A DNA stretch of 64,000 nucleotides, taken from NCBI GenBank assembly GCA_037074705.1, contig CM073596.1, forward strand, positions 22,418,001-22,482,000, given 5' to 3'. How positions within the stretch are numbered: the first letter of the stretch is position 1; each line of letters starts with the position of its first letter. Origin of the DNA: Zhengitettix transpicula. Its lineage: Eukaryota; Arthropoda; Insecta; Orthoptera; Tetrigidae. The notes below the pieces were generated by a model, which did not search any database, was not told the origin of the DNA, and saw only the letters and a list, made by a program, of their open reading frames with translations. The translations under genes and the position numbers were made by a program. Below, in pieces: positions 37,601-48,617 of the stretch.

Positions 37601-40600
37601 AGTCTTTTAATGCCATAAAGCTATAATTGATAAAGAGTCCAACTTTAGCCTGGTTTGTTCCGACTAGAGAAACTATAATTACTGCCAATTCTTCATCGTA
37701 AGCAATTGGAGCAGTTTTGAAGCAGAAAGGCGAGGATAATGTCCATCATCCTATCGCTTGTGTGTCGAAAACCTTAACTAAAGCTCAACAGAACTGGGCA
37801 CAAATAGAGAAGGAGGGATATGCACTCAAATGGGCTTGTGAGAGATTTCAAAATTTTATAATGGGAATAGAAATTATTCTTGAAACTGACCATAAACTGT
37901 TAGTCCCTTTGTTTTCAACAAAACCACTGGATGAATTAACTCCAAAACTTCAGCCAATGAGATTATGTTCATGAGATATCAGTTTTCAATTCACCACATT
38001 ACAGGAAAAGAGCTGGGAATGGCAGACATTCTTTCTAGACATGCTTCACCTTCAACCGACAAAGTAGAGGAGTTAGAAAAAGAGGTTGAGGCATACGCCA
38101 GTCGTTATTGATAGTTTACCAGCTACAGATGCTAGACTTAAACAAATTTTGAAGCTCAGCGAAATGATTTAACATACTGTCAACTTGTCAATTATAGTAA
38201 GCAAGGAAGGCCCGCACAAAAGAATTTGTCATCTGTGGTAGCAGATTATTGGCAGTACTGTGCCGAAATTGCCGTTGAGAATGGTCTGCTCATGAAAGCT
38301 GCAAGAATTATTATTCCAAAATCATTACGAGAAAACATTTTAAATAAGATTCATGAGAGGCATCTTGGCATCACCAAGTGCAGGCAATGGCATGAGAATC
38401 AGTGTGGTGCCTGGGATTGTCCAAAGACATAGACAGATTAATAAAGTGATGTCAGCAGTGTATAAAATTGTCGACTAATCAGCATGAGCCATTAATACCT
38501 GCAGATTTTCCTGACTGCCCATGGCAAAAAGTCGCTATGGATTTATTTAATTTGAAAGGGAAATGGTACTTACTTGTCACAGACCATTATTCTCGATATC
38601 CAGAAATTGTACTTCTAGCCAGTTTACGAGAAAATGAAGTCATTAAACATTGTAAATCAATCTTTGCAAGGCATGGAACACTGAAGTTGTACAGTGATAA
38701 CTGAACAAATTTCAGTCCTATTTTAAGATCGGCTTTCACAGTATTTGCTAATAACTAGGAATTTAGACATGTAACGTCTAGTCCTCACTTTCCATAAAGC
38801 AATGGATTCATCGACTGGAGTCAAAATTGTGAAACATAGTTTAAAGAAAGCTGCCGATTAATGATACAAAGCTCTGCAGAATTATCGGGCAACCCCACTG
38901 GCAAATGGCTTTTCACCAGCTGAACTTATAATGAACAGAAAGATCCGCACATGGTTACCTATGATCTGTTCAATATATGAATCAAGAATTCCTGACTCAA
39001 TCATCATACAGCAAAAGGAGGAGAAAAGATTAAATAGACAGAAGCATGATCGTGACATCATCATGGTGCACGTCACTGGAGATGATGTTTGGATTATGAA
39101 TAAGCAGACCATGGGCACAATCATCAAAGAACATTCAAGTAATCATTCATATATTATTAGTACACCGAAAGGACAGCTCCAGAGAAACTGGTGGCATCTT
39201 AGCCCTAGAGACAGGAATAACAGTCACTAAAAGTGGTCATGTATCCAAACCACCAGACTCAATATGTGAATCATAGACTATTTGTACTATTGTATGGACA
39301 TTATGTGTTGTGTGTGAACATTTGAATTTTGAGCGTTTAATCATTTAATCTTTATTAATTGTTATTAATCATCCTGGCTGTATGTTCTTCGTTGCTCTCT
39401 CTCTCTTGACTATTAGCTTAAGAGGGGAGGTGTGTTGACAGGCCTTTTAAATGTGTTTATTACCTTTACTATGGGGCATTAGTTATCTTCGATCTAAACA
39501 AATTGTTAGTATAAAATATTATCTAATGTAATTGTGTCGCTGAAATAAAATAATAACAAATACTATCCATGGCATGTTCCACAACAGCAGACAATTTGAA
39601 TTAGTGTTATCACAGATATTTTTCGTGTTCATCCAACATGTTGCAGACAGACTTGCCAGTCTCACCACATTCGCACGGGATGTTGTATACACTTATAGTG
39701 AGGAACTTGTACTGTCGGTCCTTCACTGAGCAAACATATTTCCTCATTTTCTTTCACTCTTGTACGTGTGGGAATAGCCTGTGATTGAGTAATATTCCGC
39801 CGATACACTCAGTCACACCTCCCACATATGGAAGAAAGGCTGTTAAGTTTTTCCTGTGTAGTGTTCCCACACTTAAGGGCTTTAAATATTGATACATCCA
39901 TTCTCTCTTTCATTGAACTTTCCTAGTAACAATTCTTTTCAATTCTGTTGAATAGCATTTTTATGAAACCCCTTTTTTGTGCTGAGTGGTGATGGGATTT
40001 GGCATTCATGTAACGGTTTGTATGAGTAGGTTTCTTGTACATGCAATGTATGGTATCTTTCCTGATTACTAATACATCCAGGAATGCCAGTTTTCTATTA
40101 TCTTCCACCTCCATAGTACATTGACGTTCAGGTGTATCCTGTTGATGTGCTACGAGGGTCTACCATGTGGTCAAATTATAAATGTGTCATCTCAACTATG
40201 GTGTTAGATTAGTTTTGCTGTTTCTATAACTTGCACTTTGAACACCTCTATATATAGATTCACTACAACTGTAGATACAGGGCTCAAAATTGCAATGCCG
40301 TCAGTTTGCTCATAGAATGGGAAGGTTTATATTGGTGAGACTGGCAGGTTTGTCCACAACAGATCAAATGAGCACAAAAGATATCTGTGATCACGCCAAT
40401 TCAACTTGTCTGCTGTCACAAAACACGTCATGGATACGAACCACAGAATTGACTTACAAGAAACAGCTGTGCTCTCAAAGGAAAAGTATTATTGGACCCG
40501 GAAAATACATGAAGGCATAGAAATATTTGAGTGTCCCAACAATTTCAATCGGGATAATGGATATGGCTTATAGCATAGCTTGGCTACATGCCTGAGTAAA

Positions 40601-43600
40601 CAAGGAAATCCCAGGAAGGGCAGACACAACAAGGGCCAGAGTGGAAGTGACCCTGGATGTCTGAACAATATATAAGCCACACAGATGGAGAGAGCTGACA
40701 GGCTACGCGTAGCCTTGAAAATATTCGGTACTATCGAACAAAACATCGGCAAGAACGCAGAACAAAACGTGGCCTAAAAACCCAAAATTTGATTAAAAAT
40801 ACTGAAATCATGAAAGAATTAGTAGCTGTATTCTTTTTTCTAAAATATAATAGTTTATCCAACATTACTATCCGTTCTTAATCATTTATAAAAGTTACTA
40901 TATAAATATAATGAGATAACAAACTTTAATAGAATTAATTTCCAAAAAGAAAACAAAGTATTGGTGTATGATATCTATAAAATTCCAATTACCATCTTCA
41001 AGGAACTTAAGATCAGATTCTGCCAGAGATTTATCATTGATAAACAACTCTCTTCCAGTTAACTTTTTAGTATCTTTGTCCTCCTTTTCTTGTTTTTTCT
41101 TGCCATAGAACTCTAAGTCAAAAGAGGCCTTCCAAGCAAGGAATGATTCAACTGTGACTCTTGTACCCTCAAACCTTTTCTGCAAAAAAGTTAAAAAAAA
41201 TGGGTCAATAGATGAAGAAATAGTATGAAAATGTTAACATTAGTACAGTATTATGAAATTGTGAATAGTATAATGTTAATTTAAACCTGTATCCTGATAT
41301 TTGTCTGTATGTGATAAACATCCTAGCTTGAGAACAATTATTTTAGAATACCTACTACAGATAATAAACAGAAGATATTGACCTGAAAATAAAAATATGT
41401 CAGAGCCTGTACAACTATGTTAAAAATATTGTCCAGCTCATATCACCATATTTCTACTTAAGCTTACATTACTAAACCAGAAATTTAAGGGCATTGTAGT
41501 CTCAAACATGCCAGCCAGAAGTTTGTAAGAATATGATTACCTATTGAAACATATACTGATTCATGTATTATTTAAAATCTGAACATTTAATGCATAATAT
41601 ACTTACATTATTCAGAACTGGAACACGTTTCTTGAAATGATTATATACTCGGAACTTATGTCATTGAACCTTCTCCACTGCATCACAAGTATATTTCACA
41701 GGTGAGTATTCTCTTTAATAAAACAATTTCAGAATTAATGAATTTCCTCAATATATATGTGGCATGAATCCTTTACATTTGAAAGCTGACTTTTTATCAT
41801 TTCCTTTAGGTTTCAGAAATGAAATTACTGTTAAACTAAATTATGAAAACATGTAACTTGTGGCTGACATGTTCAAGAGGAACCATAATAAAAGTATAAA
41901 CAAAAGAACTTTTGTATGTTTGCAATTTCTTCCATGCAATTGTATCATGCAAACCATTATGGAATCAATAAATAATACATATTTATCAATATAATTTTTA
42001 AGTTGAAGAAATGAAAATTACAAAGAAAAGCATTTCAGTAAGGCAAAGTAATTATATATAATTGCGATATTGGTATGGAAAGGAAAGAGAGTTAGATAGC
42101 TTGTTGCTTACCTGAAAGTGAAGTACAGTGTAGCCATAGAGAACTGAAGGTAGTTATTCAAATTTCCGGAGGCTCTCTTCGAAGGAGGCTGAGAGCCACA
42201 AGCTATCTCTCTCTTTCCTTTCTATACAAATATCGCAATTATTTTTGACAATGTCATATCCTTACTAATATTATATATACATACATAATACTTCAAGAAA
42301 ATGTGACAAGATCAAATTAAGTAACACATATGTATAGTAAAAAGATACAGCAAAGTTGACTTACCCCTGAAATAAACAATTGGTCCAGTCAGGCTGAGTA
42401 ATAAAAATATTTCAATCAGCCAGGCACAAATTCATTTAGACCTTCTCTCCTGACAAAGGGGGCTCGACATCAAGAATGACATATTTACTGCTCAGCCCGA
42501 CTGGACCAACTGTCGATTTCAGAGTAAGTCGATTTCACTGTCTCTTTTCTGTCCAAATGTGTTATACATATATTTGTAAGTAAGAATTGGATGTTGACAA
42601 AATAATTGAGATTATTTGTATGGAAAGGAAATAGATAGTAAGTAGCCTACCTTAAATTGCAGCTTGGCATAGCCACTTGGGACAGAAGGGTATTCTTCAA
42701 ATTTTTGAAGGTTCAGCCTCCTCCTTTAGAAAAAGGAATTACATTCCATATGCCAGCTGACATACAAAATGTAATTTTCTTACCTGATGAAGGGGAATCA
42801 GAGGACTCCAAAAATTTTAAGAACATCCTTGTGTTCCAAGTACTTCATTTTCAGGTAAGCCATGAACTATCTCTTTCCTTTCCACATAAATTATCTCTCC
42901 ACAACCCTCCCAATATATATATATAGGTAAGGATATGACAGTTCACAGTCGGCTGGTGCACGGAAGGAGTAGGCTGAGAGCCTCCGAAAATTTGAAGAAT
43001 AACCTTTAGTTACTTATGGCAACACCGCATTTCACTTTCAGGTAAGCCACAACCTATCTCTCTTTCCTTTCCATACCAATATTGCAATTATATATATATA
43101 TATGTATGTATGAAAAGAAACAGGGATATAGAGCTGCTGACTTACCTTAAATCAAAAGTTAGTGTCGCCAGGATACGAAGTAATAACATATAAGGGTCTT
43201 CCTCAGAAAAGTAGGACTAAACTTTGACAAAATATATCCATAGGCACAACACTTTGTTCTGAGTAATGAGGTTTAGGGCCTTAATAATTTGATGTTTATT
43301 ACTTCCCAGTCTGGCAATGTCAATTGTTTTATTCTTTCCCGTTCAAGGAATAAAATCAGTTAGTAGCATATATTACAGTAAGATTAAAAATATAATCAAC
43401 ATAAGTACCCTTTCTGCTTCTTCTATTTCTTGTTCTCTTCTCCTTTCATTTTCCTCTCTCATTTTTTTAACTTCATCCCACTTTGTGTTGAGCCACTCTT
43501 GAGCAGATGAGACTAAAGTAAAAATCATAACAGTTCCTAAATTCTCTCCTGCCTATAAAAAATAAGTCATTTTTATTCATGAACAGGTTCAATAAATACC

Positions 43601-45207
43601 AATAAAGCTTTCTATTTACACTCTAGTTTACAAATTGTGATCACTACTAGACTCTGAATTACAAACACTATAAACCATATAATAATAAGATTAATAATAG
43701 TATGAAACATAATTAAAATTTATTCAGTGGCTAATTGGGAATAATTTTCATAAATATTTCCAATTTAATATGATTTTAAGGTCGTAAAAATGTAATCCTG
43801 AATAAACAATTTGGAATTTTAGTACGATTTGTATATCATTTTTTGTAACCTTGGAAAAATTAAACTGTTCCACAAATATTCACTTCATTTTTTACAGAAG
43901 CAAAAGTAACCATGCTTTATAAATTTAGAATACGAATATTAAAGATAAAATTCTCCCCTAGCTCAGTGTTACAAGTAAATAAGTGTTTACATTTCATAGT
44001 CACACTTATAAGAATTCCCATAGAACTGTTGTGCATGCAGTGATGAACACAGCGAGTGCCTCCACCAGAACATTTGTCTCGTGGAACAGCGGTACACAGG
44101 ACAGTGGACTACTGCTATGTTAGACGATTTATGCTGGATGCAACAGAGATGCTCCGGACACCACCCACAAGAGGAAGACAAGGAAAATGTGCAAATAAAC
44201 TAGGTAAGTTCAATTAATGTATATATCCTATTGATTACGGTAGTAATATACATTAAACTTACTTGTAACCCTGAGCTAGGAGATCATTTTAATCATGATA
44301 TTCGTGTTCAGCACATCTAAATCTATAAAGTAAAAATAAAACTTCGGTTTCTGCAAAAAATCTGCTGCGAACTAGTGTATCTCTAAAATTTTGTAAAATA
44401 AAAATAGTTTAATTTTGATAGTATTTTCAATTTGTTAAATAAAATTTCACTTCTTCATTTCAACTAACCTCTTTTGCAATATGCTGCTTTAGTAATTCTT
44501 CATCAACTGCTTCCAAATTCTCCATGTCTAAAATTTCCAATTCAGGTGGCTCATCTGGGTACTTGGCTGTATAACCAAATCTCAAGTTGCAAGATATTCC
44601 ATTTGCTGATTCAGGTTCATATTCCTCTGATTTTATGGGAATAATAAACCTGTGATGTGGATTGTTGGACACAACTGAAATCATACATGAACTATGAGAT
44701 TCACAAGTTATATAGGCATATATATAAGCATTAATTAAAAATAATGTATCAGGATTATAAATTAATTAATAAAAACAAGTAAAAATAAAAAATAAATTCA
44801 TGATTGCACTGGATAGAAATACACACGTTCGTTTTATATAGAGGAAAAAATAATATTTTCGGTAATACTGTCAATAATGGATTCAGTTAATGGTAACAAA
44901 GTTAACTGGTGAGATAAATGCTCGAATCAAAAATGAACTGTTCATCATGTAATACACCTTACGTGTATTAATCACATGCCCGGTTTTTGCAGAACTGAAA
45001 ATCAAAAGCTACGAGAAAAATCTTTGTGTGGTGAAATTCTAATACAAAATCAGTTTCCTATTTCTTATTTTGGTACTTTTTATTCAAATATCGATAGAAA
45101 GATCAATAAGGTTAAGTTGTAGTCCAACAAGTCTTACTTTCCATTTCACCGCAATAAATAGAATCGAGGGCTTCTATTTCATTTGATTGTTCTTCGGCGT
45201 AATTCAT
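34570..45207 (-). CDS. RWDD1: RWD domain-containing protein 1 (DRG family-regulatory protein 2)
   Basis: Five coding exons (45207-45138, 44674-44469, 43552-43409, 41179-40993, 34667-34570) join in frame to 234 aa; human RWDD1 is about 243. The N-terminus MNYAEEQSNEIEALDSIY matches the family start. The RWD domain spans about residues 5-110 with the signature YPDEPP at 62-67, followed by ENLGTVMIFTLVSSAQEWLN, a charged helical stretch (REENERR...), a FLAWK-containing segment, and an acidic tail (DESLFQDLDELDIDVEDD). RWDD1/DFRP2 binds and stabilises the GTPase DRG2 in the cytoplasm (established for the family). Introns are GT-AG with matching phases. Intron 4 (about 6.3 kb) is expanded by nested retroelements, intron 3 by foldback repeats. 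The start ATG follows a TTTTTTTAG 18-30 bases upstream, so an untranslated leader exon is likely. Confidence 0.95.
34900..35276 (-). mobile_element. Penelope-like element, 3' half (split copy)
   Basis: Minus-strand continuation of the element at 39566-40140, separated from it by the LTR retrotransposon. It reads TNHRIEIKETAVLSKEKYYW..., the last part of the GIY-YIG endonuclease region, then a decayed tail. It matches the plus-strand copy at 40435-40807 along its length. Stops and frameshifts make it non-functional. Confidence 0.8.
35277..35401 (+). repeat. 5' LTR
   Basis: Starts TGTTGACAGG, ends ATATTACA, so the TG...CA ends are intact. It is 125 bases long and similar to 39433-39565 with scattered differences and small indels, pointing to an old insertion. 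Confidence 0.88.
35402..35421 (+). other. Primer-binding site position
   Basis: TGGCGGCAGCAG follows the 5' LTR directly. TGG at this spot is the usual complement of a tRNA 3' CCA; the priming tRNA cannot be named with confidence. Confidence 0.6.
35640..36345 (+). pseudogene. gag remnant with zinc knuckles
   Basis: An open stretch (35666-35971) gives FNQHFLQESETVEEFVASLYTLAEHCEFGALKDEF..., the retrotransposon Gag capsid segment of K02A2.6-like gypsy elements. After frameshifts, 36215-36335 encodes two CCHC-type knuckles: WNCGRAKHSKSQC (first cysteine replaced by Tyr) and a second with CKRIGHYPKFC. Disabled by stops after 35971. Confidence 0.85.
36800..37450 (+). pseudogene. Reverse transcriptase remnant
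   Basis: Recognisable segments include HPMPELKT, FFKLDVNSRFWQFDL and FGRYKRLPFGISS. The catalytic YxDD region is altered (reads INRDDIVEYAETA...), followed by LAKAGVTLNLEKCTFC and VKYVGHVIDEKGI. Several stops and shifts. Confidence 0.88.
37640..37990 (+). pseudogene. RNase H domain remnant
   Basis: Open from 37717 to 37974: AVLKQKGEDNVHHPIACVSK and EKEGYALKWACERF are typical of the gypsy RNase H domain; ETDHK is the usual downstream acidic motif. A stop just upstream (SSS* in place of the usual SSYA) breaks it from the reverse transcriptase. Confidence 0.88.
38220..39235 (+). pseudogene. Integrase remnant
   Basis: The zinc-binding start (KIHERHLGITKCRQ, 38345-38395) is followed, after stops, by WQKVAMDLFNLKGKWYLLVTDHYSRY (catalytic core with the first Asp) and SIFARHGTLKLYSDN (second Asp), then a stop where GPQFSS would follow. 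Later fragments to 39235 are C-terminal integrase. Confidence 0.88.
39419..39432 (+). other. Polypurine tract
   Basis: AAGAGGGGAGGTG lies immediately upstream of the 3' LTR, as expected for plus-strand priming in LTR elements. Confidence 0.75.
39433..39565 (+). repeat. 3' LTR
   Basis: Starts TGTTGACAGG like the 5' LTR; its end is eroded (about 39560-39568), so the boundary to the Penelope-like sequence is approximate. Confidence 0.85.
39566..40140 (-). mobile_element. Penelope-like element, reverse-transcriptase/GIY-YIG junction (split copy)
   Basis: Reading the minus strand from 40140: EVEDNRKLAFLDVLV and KPTHTNRYMNAKSHHH (the C-terminal end of Penelope reverse transcriptase), LPYVGGVTECIG (linker), YNIPCECGETGKSVC (start of the GIY-YIG endonuclease, with the VYIG residues deleted). 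It continues across the LTR element into 35276-34900. Frameshifted and truncated at its 5' end. Confidence 0.85.
40285..40807 (+). mobile_element. Penelope-like element, GIY-YIG end (second copy)
   Basis: Plus-strand reading gives KVYIGETGRFVHNRSNEHKR, an intact-looking GIY-YIG core motif, then TNHRIDLQETAVLSKEKYYW... and IFECPNNFNRDNGYGL. Stops (for example TGA after KRYL) kill the frame. It is the opposite-strand paralogue of the split copy, arranged head-to-head with it (5' ends facing across about 145 bases). Penelope-like elements often occur as such partial inverted or tandem copies. Confidence 0.85.
40993..41179 (-). CDS. RWDD1: RWDD1 coding exon 4
   Basis: Acceptor TTTTTTGCAG, donor GATG|GTAATT. 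Encodes KRFEGTRVTVESFLAWKASF through DLKFLEDG, matching the conserved C-terminal half of RWDD1. Confidence 0.95.
42059..43335. repeat. Cluster of foldback repeats in RWDD1 intron 3
   Basis: At least five related units: 42059-42243 (terminal inverted repeats about 45 bases), about 42340-42550, 42614-42890, 42931-43098 (right half) and 43113-43335. Ends share GGAAAGGAAAGAGAG / CTCTCTTTCCTTTCC. Just inside, arms carry CTTACCTGAAA or its complement TTTCAGGTAAG, which mimics an acceptor fused to a donor. Middle parts hold a GGAGGCTGAGAGCCTCC-type hairpin followed by GAAAATTTG, hammerhead-like. The 42657-42926 open frame is part of this repeat, not a gene. Confidence 0.8.
43082..43105. repeat. TA-rich microsatellite
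   Basis: Short TA-repeat tract bordering two foldback units. Confidence 0.7.
43409..43552 (-). CDS. RWDD1: RWDD1 coding exon 3
   Basis: Acceptor TATAG|GCAGGAGAG; the alternative AG four bases further would hit a stop, so this one is used. Donor AGG|GTACTT. Encodes AGENLGTVMIFTLV and the start of the charged helix. Confidence 0.92.
44469..44674 (-). CDS. RWDD1: RWDD1 coding exon 2
   Basis: Acceptor TTTCAG, donor GAG|GTTAGT; 206 bases. Encodes most of the RWD domain with the YPxxxP motif. Confidence 0.95.
45138..45207 (-). CDS. RWDD1: RWDD1 coding exon 1
   Basis: Starts at ATG (45207) and ends ATGGAAA|GTAAGA, leaving one base for the next exon. Encodes residues 1-23, the start of the RWD fold. 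Confidence 0.93.
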
Positions 45208-45759
45208 CGTCACTTAATCTGACGACCTACAGTTGCTAAAAAAATAAAATGTGTAAAAATTAAGCATCAACATTCAGAACATCATATTGTCTGTTAGTTC
45301 TTGGCAACTAATCCCTTTGGCATACAGATTTGAGACTTCATAGGTATGAAAACACTTATGGCTCAATAAGGGGCAAATTATTAAATTGGTTTTTGGACAC
45401 ATTCAGATTACGCCGTTTAATAATGTTAAACTATTCCAGCCACTGTCTAAAGTATCAAAGTGGAAAGGAAGCCTCTATATGTAACTAAGCTAAATGTGGT
45501 AATGTCATTTCAACCCATTATGAAATATAAATGCTTATTTAGAACAGGTTGGATGAATGTAATATACTGAATTAATTTACTATGATTCAATTCAATTAAT
45601 GCTCAACTGGGTATCAATAATCTCAATCAATTATATAATGGCAATCGTTTCATATTATCACATAATTGGTAGAATTAACGTGTATGGAAAAGTATTGTTC
45701 AAACAATTTATCAATTTGTCGCAAATAGTCAAAGATTGAAGCCTTTCACGGTGCAGCTG

Positions 45760-45955
45760 TTCAATATATTGTTCTTGGAGTTCAACCGGGTTTTGCATAA
45801 TTATAGTAGACCGCAACGTTTTGACAACTAAAAGCTCTGTCGTCATCTTCTTCGCCTAGAAGATGACGACAGAGCTTTTAGTCGTCGAAACGTTGCGTTC
45901 TACTATAATTATGCAAAACCCGGTTGAACTCCGAGAACAATATATTGTCGCAAAT
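45760..45955. repeat. Long palindrome upstream of RWDD1
   Basis: About 90-base arms (left from CAATATATTGTTCTTGG, right to CCGAGAACAATATATTG) are near-perfect reverse complements meeting at about 45853-45857. The right arm reads CTAGAAGAT, GACGAC-AGAGCTTTTA-GTCGTC, GAAACGTTGCG: a perfect 6-bp helix II followed by the GAAAC box, with the CTGANGA box slightly altered. A minus-strand open frame here is part of the repeat. It sits between RWDD1's start codon and its likely promoter. Confidence 0.85.
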
Positions 45956-46199
45956 AGTATTTTCTTCTTTCATATAAATAATATAAAAATTTAACTGAAG
46001 ATATTTTACATTAGCGTATTTTTACAGTTTATACTTGTATTACACAATCTAGATTTGTATATTTAGTTGTAGCGCTTCTGTTTTTATTACTCACGTATAA
46101 CTTCCGCTTCTTATTACTGATCTTCTTAAATATTCTTTTGAGTTCAACGTTAAATATGTAAAATGACAAAAATTATTGAATTAGAGAATAAAATAGATT

Positions 46200-46360
46200 A
46201 CTATTAGAAGCAGAATACTGCGCATTCGCATTTCTCATTCCAGAGTGATCCTTTGCCGCATCATTTGTAGCGCGCGAATTTCGAACCCAATAGTTTCTTA
46301 CGATCCCCGATTGGATGCATAGTAAAAGTGGAAGGCGTATCATGTGTACTTGTAGGGGAC
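46200..46360 (-). promoter_or_regulatory. Possible RWDD1 promoter / leader exon
   Basis: A CpG-containing, GC-balanced stretch about 1 kb upstream of the RWDD1 ATG, with a usable minus-strand donor (GGATC|GTAAGA, about 46296-46306). The polypyrimidine-AG just upstream of the RWDD1 ATG would be the matching acceptor. Pure inference from composition and splice-like sites. Confidence 0.3.
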
Positions 46361-46774
46361 TGAAATATCAGTGCTTGTTTAGAAAGTAATACTAGCCTTG
46401 GCCAATAAATATGTTTTAACTTAAGTATACTACTACTAATAATAAGAAAATTAGCAGTTTGGGAATATAAAAATGAAAACCCTTGTAACTTGATACAATT
46501 GTATTTTTATTCTCAAATTTCCTTAAACAAAAGCTCCTAATTCTTTAATTGTACTATAGTAATCTGCACTGTGAGCATATATATTTTATCAATAAGTTTC
46601 TCTTTGCATGTTATTACTCAAAGTAATCTTTGTAGATCATTTTCTGCAAATATTATTTTAAACATGACAAAAATTTAAATAAAAAATGCCTCTAAGCAAA
46701 ATTCAGAGAAAATATTCAACAGAGTGATCTGCATATGACTTGAACTTTCAGTCACAATCTGAATTTTTCATTAT

Positions 46775-47160
46775 TCACTGTCTCAACAATGACACACAAT
46801 GTCCGGGGTCACAGACCTTTGGCATACGGTAAGAGTTGTTCAGTGTTCCATTGGAACAATCGGCCAGATACCTCCTAAACTGGTCAAGGCACAGAAAAGG
46901 GAATGCTGCTACCCCACAGCAAACCCCTCTACCGCTATCGGAAGGGTGTAGGACAAGTACCAAATGCCTGACTTACCTGGTGCAGATTTTATAGTCTTTG
47001 TCCTGAATCACTTTTAGGAAAATGTAAGGTAGGATCCTTTAAGTTGGCTACCTTCCTCTACCACTCCACATCCCCCCTTTCAAATCCCTTCCTATGCTAT
47101 TAAAGGGGAGTTGCCACCACATGCATTACCCTCATGTAGCCTGTTATTCTAAAAAAAAAA
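46775..47160 (+). mobile_element. Poly-A retroposon copy
   Basis: Plus-oriented, ending in an A10 run after TGTAGCCTGTTATTCT. About 80% like 61590-61985 by eye over landmarks GGCATACGGTAAGAGTTGTTC, CTCCTAAACTGGTC, CCGCTATCGGAAGGG and CCTTCCTATGCTATTAAAGG. No tRNA-like head or reverse transcriptase is seen, so it is a SINE-like or 5'-truncated LINE tail. Confidence 0.75.
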
Positions 47161-48559
47161 GTTCTCCTAAGCCTACAAAAGTGATTAGTAAAGAAATCAT
47201 CAAGGCTAGGGAGTTGAGCCACATGGAGCATGACTATTATATGAGTACAGGCTCCCAGATCTGGACGTCTCCATAAGTCAAGGTCAGAAATAAATTAAAA
47301 AGGTTAGAAATAGGAAGTATAATAGAATATAATGATAAAATATTCAACAATGCATCAAAAAAAGCTAAGACTAAAGGAATCCAGTCAGAAAAGAGATTAG
47401 TCATGAAATTGTTTTGGAAATGCCCTTAATCATTCTCTCTCTGCTCACAAATTGAATAGGTTCTTCATAGACTATATTAATGCAATTCAACATAATGTTT
47501 CTTCCAACCCAAATAAACTTAACTTTCTATACTATTTGAGTCATGTATTGAAATCTAGACGTTAGTGCAGGCACGGGTAACATAGCTATATTATTATATT
47601 TGTAAATCATGTACTAATTCTTGCAATGTTTTTCTTCTCCTCACATACTTATCCAAAAAAGATTATTATTATATGTATTAGAAAATTCTTATTGAAGTTT
47701 ATTATTCAAGGCATTCAAGCAAATAGTGAAATTCACCATTATAATACACAATGACCAGATCTACATATAAACAGATGTAGAACTACCAACCATTTAAATG
47801 TATTAAACTCAATAACAACCTTTCCAATAAAATAAAATACTGTCAAGGAAAAAAGAGATTAAAATCAAACACCATTTAACTGTGCCTTGTTGTTGCTGTT
47901 GAAAATGGTTAAATTTCAAATTACCAAACAAAATAACAAACATTGTTTCTAATATTAACAATTTTTATGCCTTATAATAATTATTATGATCATTTCACTT
48001 TAACTAGAAGATTATATAAAATTTTGTCTCAATTTAATTATTAATATCAGATTCTTATTATGTTATTATTAACATCAGTTATTTATTATTTTACCCATCA
48101 TGATGATTCAAATCTGGCCTCCTTTGATTATAATGAATATAATATTATCATGTATATTTAAACACACTTCCATTATTATTTTTAAATTTACCCTTTTGTA
48201 ATAATTTACAATAAAAACAAAATGAGAATGTAAGTACAACAATTATGGTCCAAATATCGTCCAAGTTTATTCATTAGCACCTTCTGGAAATCAGAAAATG
48301 TGTATGTTACTTTGGAACACAAGAAGTTATAGTTTGGTCTGGTACACAGTTTTTAACATATTAACACCATTTGAAAAAGACTATCATTAGTATTAATTAC
48401 CAGAATCTCAGCTACTTGAATTTTTTCAAAACATTGTACAAATTATAAAACTAGCTATTTTACTAAACATATTTATTTGAGAACTTTGTCATAAAACATG
48501 ACATACAAATTCAGTTGCTTTTATCTGAGAAAACATTCAAGTTTACAATAATGATTTAA
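47161..48559. other. Intergenic AT-rich DNA 3' of the ITIH-like gene
   Basis: No gene supported. Contains the unassigned 3' UTR of the ITIH-like gene just below 48560. Confidence 0.45.
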
Positions 48560-48617
48560 TTAGGTTGTTAATACATAGCCTGATGTCATCTCGTCTGGAC
48601 AACATACACCAACAAAC
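48560..48617 (-). CDS. ITIH-like exon 16 with stop
   Basis: Acceptor TTATGTAG; encodes FVGVCCPDEMTSGYVLTT then TAA. The VCCP ending at nine residues after the previous cysteine is the spacing of clip domains. Confidence 0.72.

Larger units (their letters stand above)
35277..39565 (+). mobile_element. Ty3/gypsy LTR retrotransposon (K02A2.6-like), degenerate
   Basis: About 4.3 kb with two short LTRs, a primer-binding position, gag, protease remnant, reverse transcriptase, RNase H and integrase in gypsy order, then a polypurine tract. All frames are interrupted by stops and shifts, so the copy is dead. It is inserted into the minus-strand Penelope-like element within RWDD1 intron 4, in the opposite orientation to both. 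The uninterrupted Penelope copy at 40425-40455 shows the pre-insertion site: CGTAT joined directly to CCATG. A clean target duplication is not preserved (only TAT/TAT-like). Confidence 0.92.

Noticed and set aside
42657..42926. 89-codon plus-strand frame
   Set aside because: Lies entirely inside a foldback repeat unit in RWDD1 intron 3.
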